Counted from the stretch's first letter, positions 1 through 6,527 are shown. The stretch: DNA of 8,220 bases from Bacteroidota bacterium (GCA_023229405.1 JALNZH010000165.1:1-8220); one strand, 5' to 3'. Made by a program: numbers and translations. Notes: generated by a model from the sequence alone, not told the origin.

Positions 1-825
1 GTTCATCAATTTTAAAACACGATTCGAACCGGACTGTACCGGCAGATGGATATATTTGCAAATATTCTTGTGTGTCGCGATCGTCTCGATTAGTTTGTCG
101 CTCATATCCTGAGGATGCGATGTTGTATAGCGGATGCGCATGGTGCTGTCAACTTCTGCAACGGACCGCAACAGATCGGAGAAATCGTATTCACCGTCAT
201 GATAGGAATTCACATTCTGTCCGAGCAGCGTCACTTCCTTAAAACCCTGTCCTCTCAGATTTTTTACCTCTTCCACAACACTTTTCAAACTCCGGCTCCG
301 TTCGCGTCCGCGAGTAAAAGGAACAACGCAGAATGTGCAGAACTTATCGCAACCGCGCATCACGGAAAGCCATGCACTAATCCCTTCCGTGCGAAGCGGT
401 GTGATGTCGTCGTAATTTTCAACGCGAGAAAGTTTTACAGCGATACCGCGCTGTCCGGCCTGGGCATCTTCGATCAGTTTCGGCAGTTTCCGATATTCAT
501 CTGGACCGACAACAATGTCGACAAGATTATTTTTCTCCACCAATGCGGTGCGAAGACGTTCAGCCATACATCCCAGGACACCGATTACCACTTCAGGATT
601 ACGTCGCTTATGTTCTTTTAATTCGGAAACGCGCTTTTGTGCACGAAGTTCAGCATTGTCCCGCACACTGCATGTATTTACAAAAATTAGATCAGCCTGT
701 GCTGCATCTAATGTTGGAGTGTAGCCGATAGAGTTCACAACACTTAACACCACTTCGGTATCTGCCACGTTCATTTGGCATCCGTAGGTTTCCACATACA
801 CTCTTTTAGTTTTTTGGACTTCCAT
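1..825 (-). CDS. miaB: MiaB, tRNA 2-methylthio-N6-isopentenyladenosine synthase (3' end outside window)
   Basis: MiaB is a radical-SAM enzyme that adds a methylthio group to i6A37 of tRNAs reading UNN codons, using two 4Fe-4S clusters in the cytoplasm. The first 275 residues are present. The N-terminal UPF0004 domain carries its three cluster cysteines: C16 in ETYGCQMN, C52 in NTCSVR and C86 in GVLGCMAER. The radical-SAM motif CxxxCxxC follows at C159, C163 and C166 (RGCDKFCTFC), continuing with VVPFTRGRERSR. The YGCQMN and GPDEYRKLP signatures favour MiaB over RimO or MtaB. The start ATG at 825-823 fits the family N-terminus. No Shine-Dalgarno is visible, but a Bacteroidota promoter candidate lies just upstream. 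The frame is open to position 1; roughly 165-200 residues, including the TRAM domain, should lie beyond the window. Confidence 0.96.
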   Translation of the reverse strand, partial: MEVQKTKRVYVETYGCQMNVADTEVVLSVVNSIGYTPTLDAAQADLIFVNTCSVRDNAELRAQKRVSELKEHKRRNPEVVIGVLGCMAERLRTALVEKNNLVDIVVGPDEYRKLPKLIEDAQAGQRGIAVKLSRVENYDDITPLRTEGISAWLSVMRGCDKFCTFCVVPFTRGRERSRSLKSVVEEVKNLRGQGFKEVTLLGQNVNSYHDGEYDFSDLLRSVAEVDSTMRIRYTTSHPQDMSDKLIETIATHKNICKYIHLPVQSGSNRVLKLMN

Positions 826-831
826 GCGTTA

Positions 832-862
832 CAAATATACCGCACATCTGACATTTGGACAA
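832..862 (-). promoter_or_regulatory. Bacteroidota-type promoter candidate for miaB
   Basis: Read on the minus strand, a TTG (862-860) is followed by 20 bases and then TATATTTG (839-832), matching the Bacteroidota pattern TTG-N17-23-TAnnTTTG. The box ends only 6 bases before the miaB ATG, so the transcript would have almost no leader, consistent with the lack of a Shine-Dalgarno. This is a pattern match only. Confidence 0.5.
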
Positions 863-957
863 TGGAAAGTCCGTTTATTAAGTAAAATTAATTGATAAAC
901 ACTTAGATTAACTGATTTTAAGAATGGACATGGTTGTCTTTTTGTCAGATCGACGAG

Positions 958-994
958 AAAAAAATAATCCAACTTCAAAAATTCGATTGAAGTT
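958..994 (-). terminator. Candidate Rho-independent terminator downstream of the HXXEE gene
   Basis: A perfect 8-bp inverted repeat (AACTTCAA at 971-978, TTGAAGTT at 987-994, 8-base loop) is followed on the minus strand by GGATTA and then seven T (complement of 958-964). It lies about 50 bases past the stop of the HXXEE gene and before the miaB promoter, where a terminator is expected. The stem is A+T-rich, so its strength is doubtful. Confidence 0.5.
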
Positions 995-1044
995 ATCCAC
1001 ACTTTACTAACAGGGGTACTTGTGGAAATAGACGCATGGAAGCG

Positions 1045-1575
1045 TCAAAATAAAAGGGAAATGGTTGTTGCGATGAGGTGGTTTATAGAAACAAGCGGTA
1101 AATAGATGATTCCACCAGTGATAACTATTTTTCTGAAGGGAATTTGACGGAAGATTTCTTCATTCGATGAAATGGTTTTGTGATAAAGATAGATCGAAAA
1201 AGGGATCGTACAGACGATTGCGGTGATTGCGCCGGGATTATAGAATCCCAGAAGCATTATACCGCTGAGATGCGGCATGAGAGCGTTCCAGAAAATGATC
1301 GATTGCAGCGTCTGCATCACGGCTGTTTTTCTTGGAGTTAATTCACCGCGCAGACAAAAAAATGAAATCAATATCGGAATGATCGTCACCAACGTCAGCG
1401 ACACATATAATTGTGAAACGGAGAACTCCAGAAATTGAAAGAGGGGGATCTTCTGCTGCAGTATGGGTAGATTGGCATTCATCCATTGCGGCATGGTGAT
1501 TGCTTCTTCTACGTTATGGAGAAAGAGCAGAATGGGAATAAAGAGAAGAATGCGTTTAGATTCCGGACTGTGCAT
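1045..1575 (-). CDS. HXXEE-motif integral membrane protein, function unknown
   Basis: A 176-residue, strongly hydrophobic protein with about five membrane segments (roughly residues 8-26, 58-75, 88-110, 112-133 and 148-175). H20-N-V-E23-E24 sits at the end of the first helix, the defining HXXEE motif of a Pfam family (HXXEE) of unknown function. Other family-like positions are N97, H102 and Y112-N-P-G115 within helices 3 and 4. The conserved His, Glu and Asn near the membrane could bind a metal or form an active site; that is inference, as no activity is established to my knowledge. The start ATG at 1575-1573 gives a short charged N-terminus before the first helix; no Shine-Dalgarno is visible. 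It is flanked by candidate terminators on both sides and is probably monocistronic. Confidence 0.85.
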   Translation of the reverse strand: MHSPESKRILLFIPILLFLHNVEEAITMPQWMNANLPILQQKIPLFQFLEFSVSQLYVSLTLVTIIPILISFFCLRGELTPRKTAVMQTLQSIIFWNALMPHLSGIMLLGFYNPGAITAIVCTIPFSIYLYHKTISSNEEIFRQIPFRKIVITGGIIYLPLVSINHLIATTISLLF

Positions 1576-1613
1576 GGATGAATATACAAACTCAACACTT
1601 CACAATAAACATA

Positions 1614-1636
1614 GCGGGGTGAAATGATCACCCCGC
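1614..1636 (-). terminator. Strong hairpin between the 550-residue lipoprotein gene and the HXXEE gene
   Basis: Perfect 9-bp G+C-rich arms, GCGGGGTGA (1614-1622) and TCACCCCGC (1628-1636), with a 5-base loop. It starts about 29 bases after the stop of the upstream lipoprotein gene. On the minus strand it is followed by TATGTTTATTGTG, which is T-rich but not a clean T-run. Position and stem strength make a terminator or 3'-end stabiliser likely. Confidence 0.6.
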
Positions 1637-1664
1637 AGTTTGTCTCCCCGAATACTAAGATATT

Positions 1665-3317
1665 TTATTGCAAATTCCAGATAGCAGTATACCCCAATTC
1701 TTTTTCTTTTGCTTCCTGTTCTTTCAATACCTTCTTCAGTGCAGCGATCAGATCCTCTTTTCGGATGATGGTGTTCAACGCATTGATATCTTTGAACTCC
1801 GATTCAGCAAAGGGAACCCCTTTTGCATCATGGACCACTCCTTGCGCATAGACGGTCGGTCCGGCGATATAGCCGTTCGGTCCGCCGGTGATTCGGAACG
1901 CCATGCGAGGAGCAAGGGTTACTTCGGACCGGTCGGTGGGGATCGCAAGATCGACTGTGACGGCGATGAGTCCGTCCACGCCAAGCTCACGCATTAGACG
2001 CGCATCGGGTCTATCGGAAGCAAATGTGGTTGAGATCGATTTCAGGATATTGCCAAGCGATGTCGGCAGAAGATTCTTCGTCCCTTTGTAACTACGCGAG
2101 ATCTCCACCTTGGAATACTCATCTTTAATTTCTTCTAATTCCTTATACTGTGGCGCAGTAACCACTTGTTCGATTGGAATAATCGAAATTCCATATTCAT
2201 CCTTGAATACAGCACTGATATCCTTATACAAATTATCGAGCACTTTATCCCAATATTCCACGGAAACTTTCGGGAATTGCCACGTGCGCGTGGTGGTCGT
2301 TGTCGTCGTTACATTTCCTGCTGTTGAAGAAGAGGAGGATGTCTCGGCAGCATAGAGCGTGCCGCGAACAGAAAGTGAGGTGATGGCAAACTTCTTCCCT
2401 TTTGAAAGGGGTTTGCCATAATATGCATTCGGCTTGTTGGCGGAATATTCCATCTCTCCGTTCGCCGAGGAGATCTTTCCTTCAACGGAAAATCCGGGTG
2501 ACGTTGAGACGTCACCCGAAACGGTCACCGGCATCCAGCTCCACCCCATTGAAACATTTTGCGACGCGCCGACACCGGGAATTCGAGCAGCAGCAACATC
2601 AAAACGTTCCACCAAGACATAGTTTGATCCTGTAGCAATAGAAACAACTCCATTCGTACTTGCAGAGACGAGTGTGTTCTTAAATGCAGCCGATGGGATA
2701 GTTAATTTTTTGCTCAGTTTAAACACTCCAATATCGCTGAATGAACGTATACCGATGGAATTGATAATCATCGAAACACGGATATAGGCATTCTCATTCG
2801 GCACATTGCCAAATTCCAGAACCATATCCTTTGTCACGTCCACTGCCGCATTTGTTGATGCATTATTCACTTCGGTGAGCTTCACCGGTTTGGGCGCCTG
2901 AATGGTGAACTGTGCTTTCTGTCCGGTACTGGTGGTGATACTGATTTTCTTCGGTTTTCCATTATTCTTATCGAAATACGCATTATAGACACCGTTCGCG
3001 AGATATTGCATCGTATCACCGTCCATCGTCACCGCACCGTCAATCTTGAAGAATCCGATCCCTTCCCGTTTCAAAAAACTGATAGCAATGCCGGAGCGTC
3101 CCGGTTTCCATTCATTGCTGACATAATCCATCTCGATCGTCTTTGTCTCACGCGGATACAAATTCGATATATACATTCCCTGCACGGCGCACACAGAAAG
3201 GTCCGATGTGGTGGAGGTCATCATTCCCGCAGCCAGTTTTCCAAGCGCAGCACAGCCACCAATTGATAGAATGAGGGAAAACACAGTCATTAGAATAATA
3301 CTGGGTATTTTTTTCAT
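1665..3317 (-). CDS. Two-domain putative lipoprotein, function unknown
   Basis: A 550-residue protein I do not recognise. Residues 1-21 form a signal peptide (MKK, then a hydrophobic stretch) ending in SIGGC, so C22 is probably lipidated and the protein anchored in the envelope. Residues about 45-320 look beta-rich. A low-complexity linker follows: five Ser (327-331) and seven Thr (337-343). The C-terminal part (about 349-550) looks mixed alpha/beta, with YKDISAVFKDEYGISIIPIEQV and a GVDGLIAVTVDL strand at 446-457, and ends in a charged helix rich in Lys and Glu. The C-terminal half loosely recalls the fold of some secreted lipoproteins that bind partners in the periplasm, but I cannot assign a family. 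The start has AGGA 9 bases upstream (3330-3327). The large inverted-repeat-rich spacer upstream suggests its own transcription unit. Confidence 0.9.
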   Translation of the reverse strand: MKKIPSIILMTVFSLILSIGGCAALGKLAAGMMTSTTSDLSVCAVQGMYISNLYPRETKTIEMDYVSNEWKPGRSGIAISFLKREGIGFFKIDGAVTMDGDTMQYLANGVYNAYFDKNNGKPKKISITTSTGQKAQFTIQAPKPVKLTEVNNASTNAAVDVTKDMVLEFGNVPNENAYIRVSMIINSIGIRSFSDIGVFKLSKKLTIPSAAFKNTLVSASTNGVVSIATGSNYVLVERFDVAAARIPGVGASQNVSMGWSWMPVTVSGDVSTSPGFSVEGKISSANGEMEYSANKPNAYYGKPLSKGKKFAITSLSVRGTLYAAETSSSSSTAGNVTTTTTTTRTWQFPKVSVEYWDKVLDNLYKDISAVFKDEYGISIIPIEQVVTAPQYKELEEIKDEYSKVEISRSYKGTKNLLPTSLGNILKSISTTFASDRPDARLMRELGVDGLIAVTVDLAIPTDRSEVTLAPRMAFRITGGPNGYIAGPTVYAQGVVHDAKGVPFAESEFKDINALNTIIRKEDLIAALKKVLKEQEAKEKELGYTAIWNLQ

Positions 3318-3326
3318 ACGATGAAT

Positions 3327-3330
3327 TCCT
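3327..3330 (-). promoter_or_regulatory. Ribosome binding site of the 550-residue lipoprotein gene
   Basis: AGGA on the minus strand, 9 bases before the ATG at 3317. It supports this start over any downstream ATG, and the signal peptide begins directly at it. Confidence 0.5.
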
Positions 3331-3402
3331 ACTGTTTGATTAGTCTCTATTCGTTAAGAATCGGTGATCTCATCATTGCATCATACTTGTCCAAAATACA
3401 TC

Positions 3403-3433
3403 AGAAAAGAGAAAAACTTATTCCCTCTTTTCT
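3403..3433. repeat. Inverted repeat with 9-bp arms
   Basis: AGAAAAGAG (3403-3411) and CTCTTTTCT (3425-3433) are perfect inverted copies around a 13-base loop. It is purine/pyrimidine-skewed and lies 86 bases before the start of the 550-residue lipoprotein gene, so it could be in that gene's untranslated leader. Confidence 0.6.
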
Positions 3434-3437
3434 TGAT

Positions 3438-3506
3438 GGGGTTCCGAAGGAATGCCGACATGGTATAAAGATTTGGTCGGCACAAGAAAAGAAGCACAAG
3501 AACCCC
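3438..3506. repeat. Nested inverted repeats (outer and inner 7-bp arms)
   Basis: Outer arms GGGGTTC (3438-3444) and GAACCCC (3500-3506) enclose an inner perfect pair TGCCGAC (3453-3459) and GTCGGCA (3476-3482). A small alternative hairpin, TTCC-gaa-GGAA (3442-3452), competes with the outer stem. The nesting would give a stem-internal-loop-stem RNA. A 6-bp pair TGCGAA (3508-3513) / TTCGCA (3538-3543) follows directly. Confidence 0.6.
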
Positions 3507-3573
3507 TTGCGAAATGTAACGCGCGCGATGAATCCCGTTCGCACTTGCCCGTAGATGGTAAAAAACGTCATCA

Positions 3574-3708
3574 AAAGTCCCTTCATGATTTCAGACCCCC
3601 CTCTGTATCTCCCCCTTGGTAGGATGAGAAAAAGCTCACTCAATCCTCCTATATTTCGCTCCCTCCCACATCTCATCCAACAGTGTATGAGATGTAGGGA
3701 AGGACTTT
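3574..3708. repeat. Possible 135-base element bounded by imperfect inverted ends
   Basis: AAAGTCC-c-TTC (3574-3584) and GAAGGACTTT (3699-3708) are inverted copies apart from one extra C. Between them lie a C-rich tract resembling repeats I recall from environmental genomes (CCCCCC-TCTGTATCT-CCCCC, 3596-3615) and the strong hairpin at 3662-3703. The layout is like a small non-autonomous element, but no target duplication is evident. Confidence 0.35.
3662..3703. repeat. Strong hairpin downstream of the propeller lipoprotein gene
   Basis: Arms ACATCTCAT (3668-3676) and ATGAGATGT (3687-3695) are perfect over 9 bp around a 10-base loop. Allowing single A bulges at 3696 and 3701, pairing extends through TCCC/GGGA and CC/GG to about 15 bp. 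On the plus strand it is followed by ACTTTAATTTTG; on the minus strand no T-run follows, so it is not a classical terminator for the minus-strand genes but may protect the 3' end. Confidence 0.6.
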
Positions 3709-3777
3709 AATTTTGACAGATATATCATTGCATTTACACAAACCATGTTCTACGGATAAATTGAATACTGAGATCTC

Positions 3778-5892
3778 TTACTCCGACAATCTCCAAACAC
3801 CGCCATCTTGTATTCCAGCAAAAAGTATTGTTCCGTGCACAACCAACGTGTAAACATTCAATTTCGTTAAACCATTATTTACCGCGGTCCAAGTGCTTCC
3901 ATTGTCAGCTGATGAAAACACACCGGCAAGCCAGGATCCGGCATATATTGTCGATCCGTTTACTGCGTACGAATAGACAAAATTCGATGTCAAACCAGAA
4001 TTGATCAGTGCCCAGGAGCTTCCACTATTTGTTGATTTATGCGCACCGCCATTATGTGTACCGGCAAAAATATTGGTATCGCTAACAACGATTGATCGAA
4101 CATCGGTGCTTTGTAAACCGGTGTTACTCGAAACCCAATTACTTCCGTTGTTGGTAGAAATGAACAGTCCGCCATTTGTACCGGCTAAAATAGTTGTCCC
4201 GTTAATTGCTAATGCCTTAACGGTAGTACTTGTTAATCCGGTATTGACGGCACTCCAGGAACTTCCTTTGTTGGATGAATAAAATACGCCGGCCTGAGTT
4301 CCTGCAAAAACGGTATTCCCACTCACGGCCAATGCAAAGACTTGCAATCCCGTTAAACCGCTATTGACCGCAGTCCATGTGTCACCATTGTTCGTCGATA
4401 AAAAAACACCGCCTCCGCCTGTTCCGGCAAAAATATTTGATCCACTGATTGCCAATGCATACACCAGTTTATTTGTCAAGCCGGAATTCATTGCTGTCCA
4501 GACGTTTCCATTATCCGTGGTTACAAAAACACCACCATCGTTCGTTCCTGCAAAAAGCTTGGTGCCGCTAGATGCTAACGTCAGCGTATTAGTGATCACC
4601 GGGAAACCACTATTGCTGGCACTCCACAGCGTACCATTATTAGAGGATGAAAATATGCCGCCGCTCGTTCCGGCAAAAACTGTTGGCCCGCTAACGGTGA
4701 TCGATCTAATCGTCGTTGTTGCAAAACCGGTGTTGATCGGCACCCATTGGCTTCCATTATCAGTGGATAAAAAGGCACCGTCCACAGTCCCCAGGAAAAT
4801 ATTTGATCCGGAAATGGCGAGCGAATAGTCTAAATTGCTTGTTGTTCCTGTATTGGCTGATGCCCAGTTGCTTCCATTGTCGGTGGACAAAAAGACGCCG
4901 GCAAACGTTCCAATAAAAATATTGCTGCCGTTTTTTGCCATTGACGTTATCAGTTTACCTTGTCCTGATAATCCCGTATTCATTGCAGTCCATGAACTTC
5001 CGTTATCGGTCGATAAAAACACACCGGCGTTGGTTCCGGCAAAAATATTCGATCCACTAATAACCATCGACGAGACAATCGATGACCCCAATCCTGAATT
5101 GCTCTTTGCCCATGAACTCCCATTGTTGGTTGAGAGATACAGTCCGTCTGCAGTACTCGCAAAAATATTTACCCCGCTTATACCGACAACACTTGCATTA
5201 CTTTTGTTGGTAAATCCTGTATTAATGGCTGTCCACAGTGCTCCGTTATTCGTTGATAAAAACAGGCCGCTGTTATTCGTTCCCGCATAGATGTTGCTCC
5301 CATTTATCGTAATTCCTTGAACGAAAAGATCAGTCAAACCGGTATTCACAGCAGTCCATAGACCGCCATTGTTCGTTGATAAAAATATCCCGCCGGTATA
5401 ACTTCCGACGAAAATATTGGTTCCATCAGACGTCACGCACGTAATGTCTAGCCCGGTAGCGGATGGTCCATTGGTCTTTTGCCATTGTCCGCTCGCCGTT
5501 GAACCTGTTGTTGTTTTAAATGCTACAGAATTTCCATAACCAGTGCCGACGCTATTGGTCGCATATGCCCGAACGATATATATTGTATTCTCTGTCAGAC
5601 CAGAGAGCGTGCTCGTAAAAATACCGGTCCCGCTGCTGTCGGAAGATTTGCTGTCTGTAATTGTGGGATCAGGACTCATGCTCCAACAAACACCTCGCAC
5701 GGTTACGGCTGAGCCAGCATCCGAAGTTACCGTTCCCCCAGATTTCGCCGTCGTTTTTGTTATCGCTGTAACTTCGCTTGTTGTTACTACAGGTACGGCT
5801 GACGTTGGTGTGTCGGTTGGAGTATTGGTTTTTGCGCAGCCCAGCATTAGTGTGATCGATAAAGCCGCTAAGTATATGTAAAGGTTCTTCAT
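3778..5892 (-). CDS. Lipoprotein with fibronectin-like domain and Asp-box beta-propeller repeats
   Basis: A 704-residue putative lipoprotein. The signal peptide (residues 1-18) ends in LMLGC, so C19 is probably lipidated; a Thr/Pro linker follows. Residues about 34-131 form a Bacteroidota-type fibronectin-like domain (SEVTAITKTTAKSGGTVTSD, RGVCWSMSPDP, YIVRAYATNSVGTGYGN). From about 136 to the end run some 13 full copies and one terminal half copy of a roughly 40-residue unit: a strand ending in IFAGT, then GVFLSTNNGSSW and NTGL. The S-T-[ND]-N-G-x-x-W core is the Asp-box found in sortilin/BNR-type propellers. No sialidase catalytic residues are apparent, so I infer binding or scaffold use at the cell surface, not catalysis. 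The start has AAGGA 6 bases upstream (5903-5899), 62 bases after the preceding stop. Confidence 0.93.
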   Translation of the reverse strand: MKNLYIYLAALSITLMLGCAKTNTPTDTPTSAVPVVTTSEVTAITKTTAKSGGTVTSDAGSAVTVRGVCWSMSPDPTITDSKSSDSSGTGIFTSTLSGLTENTIYIVRAYATNSVGTGYGNSVAFKTTTGSTASGQWQKTNGPSATGLDITCVTSDGTNIFVGSYTGGIFLSTNNGGLWTAVNTGLTDLFVQGITINGSNIYAGTNNSGLFLSTNNGALWTAINTGFTNKSNASVVGISGVNIFASTADGLYLSTNNGSSWAKSNSGLGSSIVSSMVISGSNIFAGTNAGVFLSTDNGSSWTAMNTGLSGQGKLITSMAKNGSNIFIGTFAGVFLSTDNGSNWASANTGTTSNLDYSLAISGSNIFLGTVDGAFLSTDNGSQWVPINTGFATTTIRSITVSGPTVFAGTSGGIFSSSNNGTLWSASNSGFPVITNTLTLASSGTKLFAGTNDGGVFVTTDNGNVWTAMNSGLTNKLVYALAISGSNIFAGTGGGGVFLSTNNGDTWTAVNSGLTGLQVFALAVSGNTVFAGTQAGVFYSSNKGSSWSAVNTGLTSTTVKALAINGTTILAGTNGGLFISTNNGSNWVSSNTGLQSTDVRSIVVSDTNIFAGTHNGGAHKSTNSGSSWALINSGLTSNFVYSYAVNGSTIYAGSWLAGVFSSADNGSTWTAVNNGLTKLNVYTLVVHGTILFAGIQDGGVWRLSE
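3840..5470 (-). repeat. Tandem coding repeats of about 115-130 bases
   Basis: The propeller units are visible at the DNA level as a recurring segment of about 120 bases; on the plus strand it shows as CCATTGTT/CCATTATC cores (the Asp-box) spaced by roughly one unit. Copies are diverged rather than identical, so the array is old, yet similar enough that unit gain or loss by recombination is conceivable. Confidence 0.8.
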
Positions 5893-5898
5893 TTTTTA

Positions 5899-5903
5899 TC
5901 CTT
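5899..5903 (-). promoter_or_regulatory. Ribosome binding site of the propeller lipoprotein gene
   Basis: AAGGA on the minus strand, 6 bases before the ATG at 5892. It is the clearest Shine-Dalgarno in the window and fixes this start. Confidence 0.6.
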
Positions 5904-5954
5904 GTCGATTATGTATTTGGTGGTTCACGTACGTAAAGTGCATGAACGATTGCA

Positions 5955-6347
5955 TCAATTCATATTATCCACAATTCCTTCCACCTCATCCACAACATCA
6001 TCCCCGTATTCGTTAAAGAATTCTTCGTAATAATCTTCAACGATATCATTTCCTTCACTGTCTCCCAGTTTGCAGAATGTCTTTACCCAATAGTACCCGC
6101 CGGATTTTTCGATGACCGTTGATGTGCCATTCTTGTACTGATGCCGTTTTACCCACTCTTCCATCTTTGCCGCCACTTTGTCGGAGATCTTTTCATCTGC
6201 TTTGATGTTCAAGAAAAATGTTAATTCTGTTCCATCATTATAGATGTAACACCATTTCTTTCCTTCACTTTTAGTGAACATCCACTCACCTTCTTTAACC
6301 TTTGAATCCTTCACATCGTAGTCATACATATTCAACAATGCACGCAT
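5955..6347 (-). CDS. Small acidic hypothetical protein
   Basis: A 130-residue soluble protein with no signal peptide and no family I recognise. Residues about 20-60 suggest beta strands (GEWMFTKSEGKKWCYIYNDGTELTF), a Lys/Glu helix follows (KVAAKMEEWVKRH), then a strand (GGYYWVKTFCKLG) and a very acidic C-terminal helix (IVEDYYEEFFNEYGDDVVDEVEGIVDNMN). The start is uncertain. ATG at 6347 is the most upstream but has no Shine-Dalgarno; ATG at 6281 (residue 23) is preceded by AAGGTGAG and would give 108 residues. A TAG 8 codons upstream of the first ATG (6371-6369) is the only block to a continuous frame reaching 6527, so this could also be the 3' part of an interrupted longer gene. The propeller lipoprotein begins 62 bases downstream. 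Confidence 0.7.
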   Translation of the reverse strand: MRALLNMYDYDVKDSKVKEGEWMFTKSEGKKWCYIYNDGTELTFFLNIKADEKISDKVAAKMEEWVKRHQYKNGTSTVIEKSGGYYWVKTFCKLGDSEGNDIVEDYYEEFFNEYGDDVVDEVEGIVDNMN

Positions 6348-6368
6348 TGCACCGTGCTTGTAAAACGG

Positions 6369-6467
6369 CTACTTTGATTTTCTCATGCGATTTAATTCAG
6401 CAAACTCCAACGTGGTGATCTGTGACATTATTCCTCTTCCCATCGACGCAAAAAAATATCCCATCAT
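6369..6467 (-). CDS. Possible 32-residue small ORF or 5' fragment of the acidic-protein gene
   Basis: Reads MMGYFFASMGRGIMSQITTLEFAELNRMRKSK and ends at TAG. A GGGGG run lies just ahead of the double ATG (6467, 6464) and could act as a ribosome binding site; the same kind of G-run precedes the start of the exported protein upstream. It is in the same frame as the 130-residue protein that follows, separated only by the TAG and eight codons. It may be a real microprotein, or the N-terminal part of a longer protein broken by an amber mutation. Coding status is unproven. Confidence 0.3.
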   Translation of the reverse strand: MMGYFFASMGRGIMSQITTLEFAELNRMRKSK

Positions 6468-6486
6468 TTCCCCCAATGCGGACGGT

Positions 6487-6511
6487 TCGATCGGCCGGGC
6501 CACCGGATCGA
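6487..6511 (-). terminator. Hairpin just after the exported-protein gene
   Basis: TCGATC (6487-6492) and GATCGA (6506-6511) are perfect inverted arms, extended by GG/CC with one bulged G. It starts 16 bases past the stop at 6528 on the minus strand. No T-run follows, so it is at best a weak terminator or 3'-end stem; it would also lie inside a longer reading frame if that one is real. Confidence 0.3.
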
Positions 6512-6527
6512 TCACACTTACAAGCTT

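Larger units (their letters stand above)
3318..3777. other. 460-base spacer rich in inverted repeats, no credible gene
   Basis: The spacer between the propeller lipoprotein (stop at 3778) and the 550-residue lipoprotein (start at 3317). Frames open on both strands (such as 3401-3676 minus) run through palindromes and give low-complexity peptides without domain character, so I call no gene. Instead it holds several distinct inverted repeats (3403-3433, 3438-3506, 3508-3543, 3662-3703) and a C-rich tract at 3594-3620. It could be a structured untranslated leader, a non-coding RNA or the remains of small mobile elements; the sequence alone does not decide. Confidence 0.75.

Noticed and set aside
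115..621. Plus-strand frame of 168 residues
   Set aside because: It lies entirely opposite miaB, whose conserved cysteines and motifs establish the minus strand as coding.
971..1029. Replication origin
   Set aside because: There is only one perfect and one poor DnaA box, with no dnaA/dnaN-type neighbours and no clear unwinding element.
3401..3676. Minus-strand frame of 91 residues in the 460-base spacer
   Set aside because: It runs through several inverted repeats and the C-rich tract; the peptide has no domain character and no ribosome binding site.
4001..5290. Plus-strand frames of 93, 154 and 151 residues opposite the propeller gene
   Set aside because: They are mirror frames of the repetitive minus-strand coding sequence, with repeated P-L-x-V/PAK patterns and no start signals or domains.
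3840..5470. Regular repeats that might suggest a CRISPR-like or satellite array
   Set aside because: The units are diverged, about 120 bases long and maintain an open frame; they encode Asp-box propeller blades.
3778..5892. Sialidase assignment for the Asp-box protein
   Set aside because: Asp-boxes alone are structural. No FRIP motif or arginine-triad context is apparent, and the protein is lipid-anchored with many more units than a sialidase.
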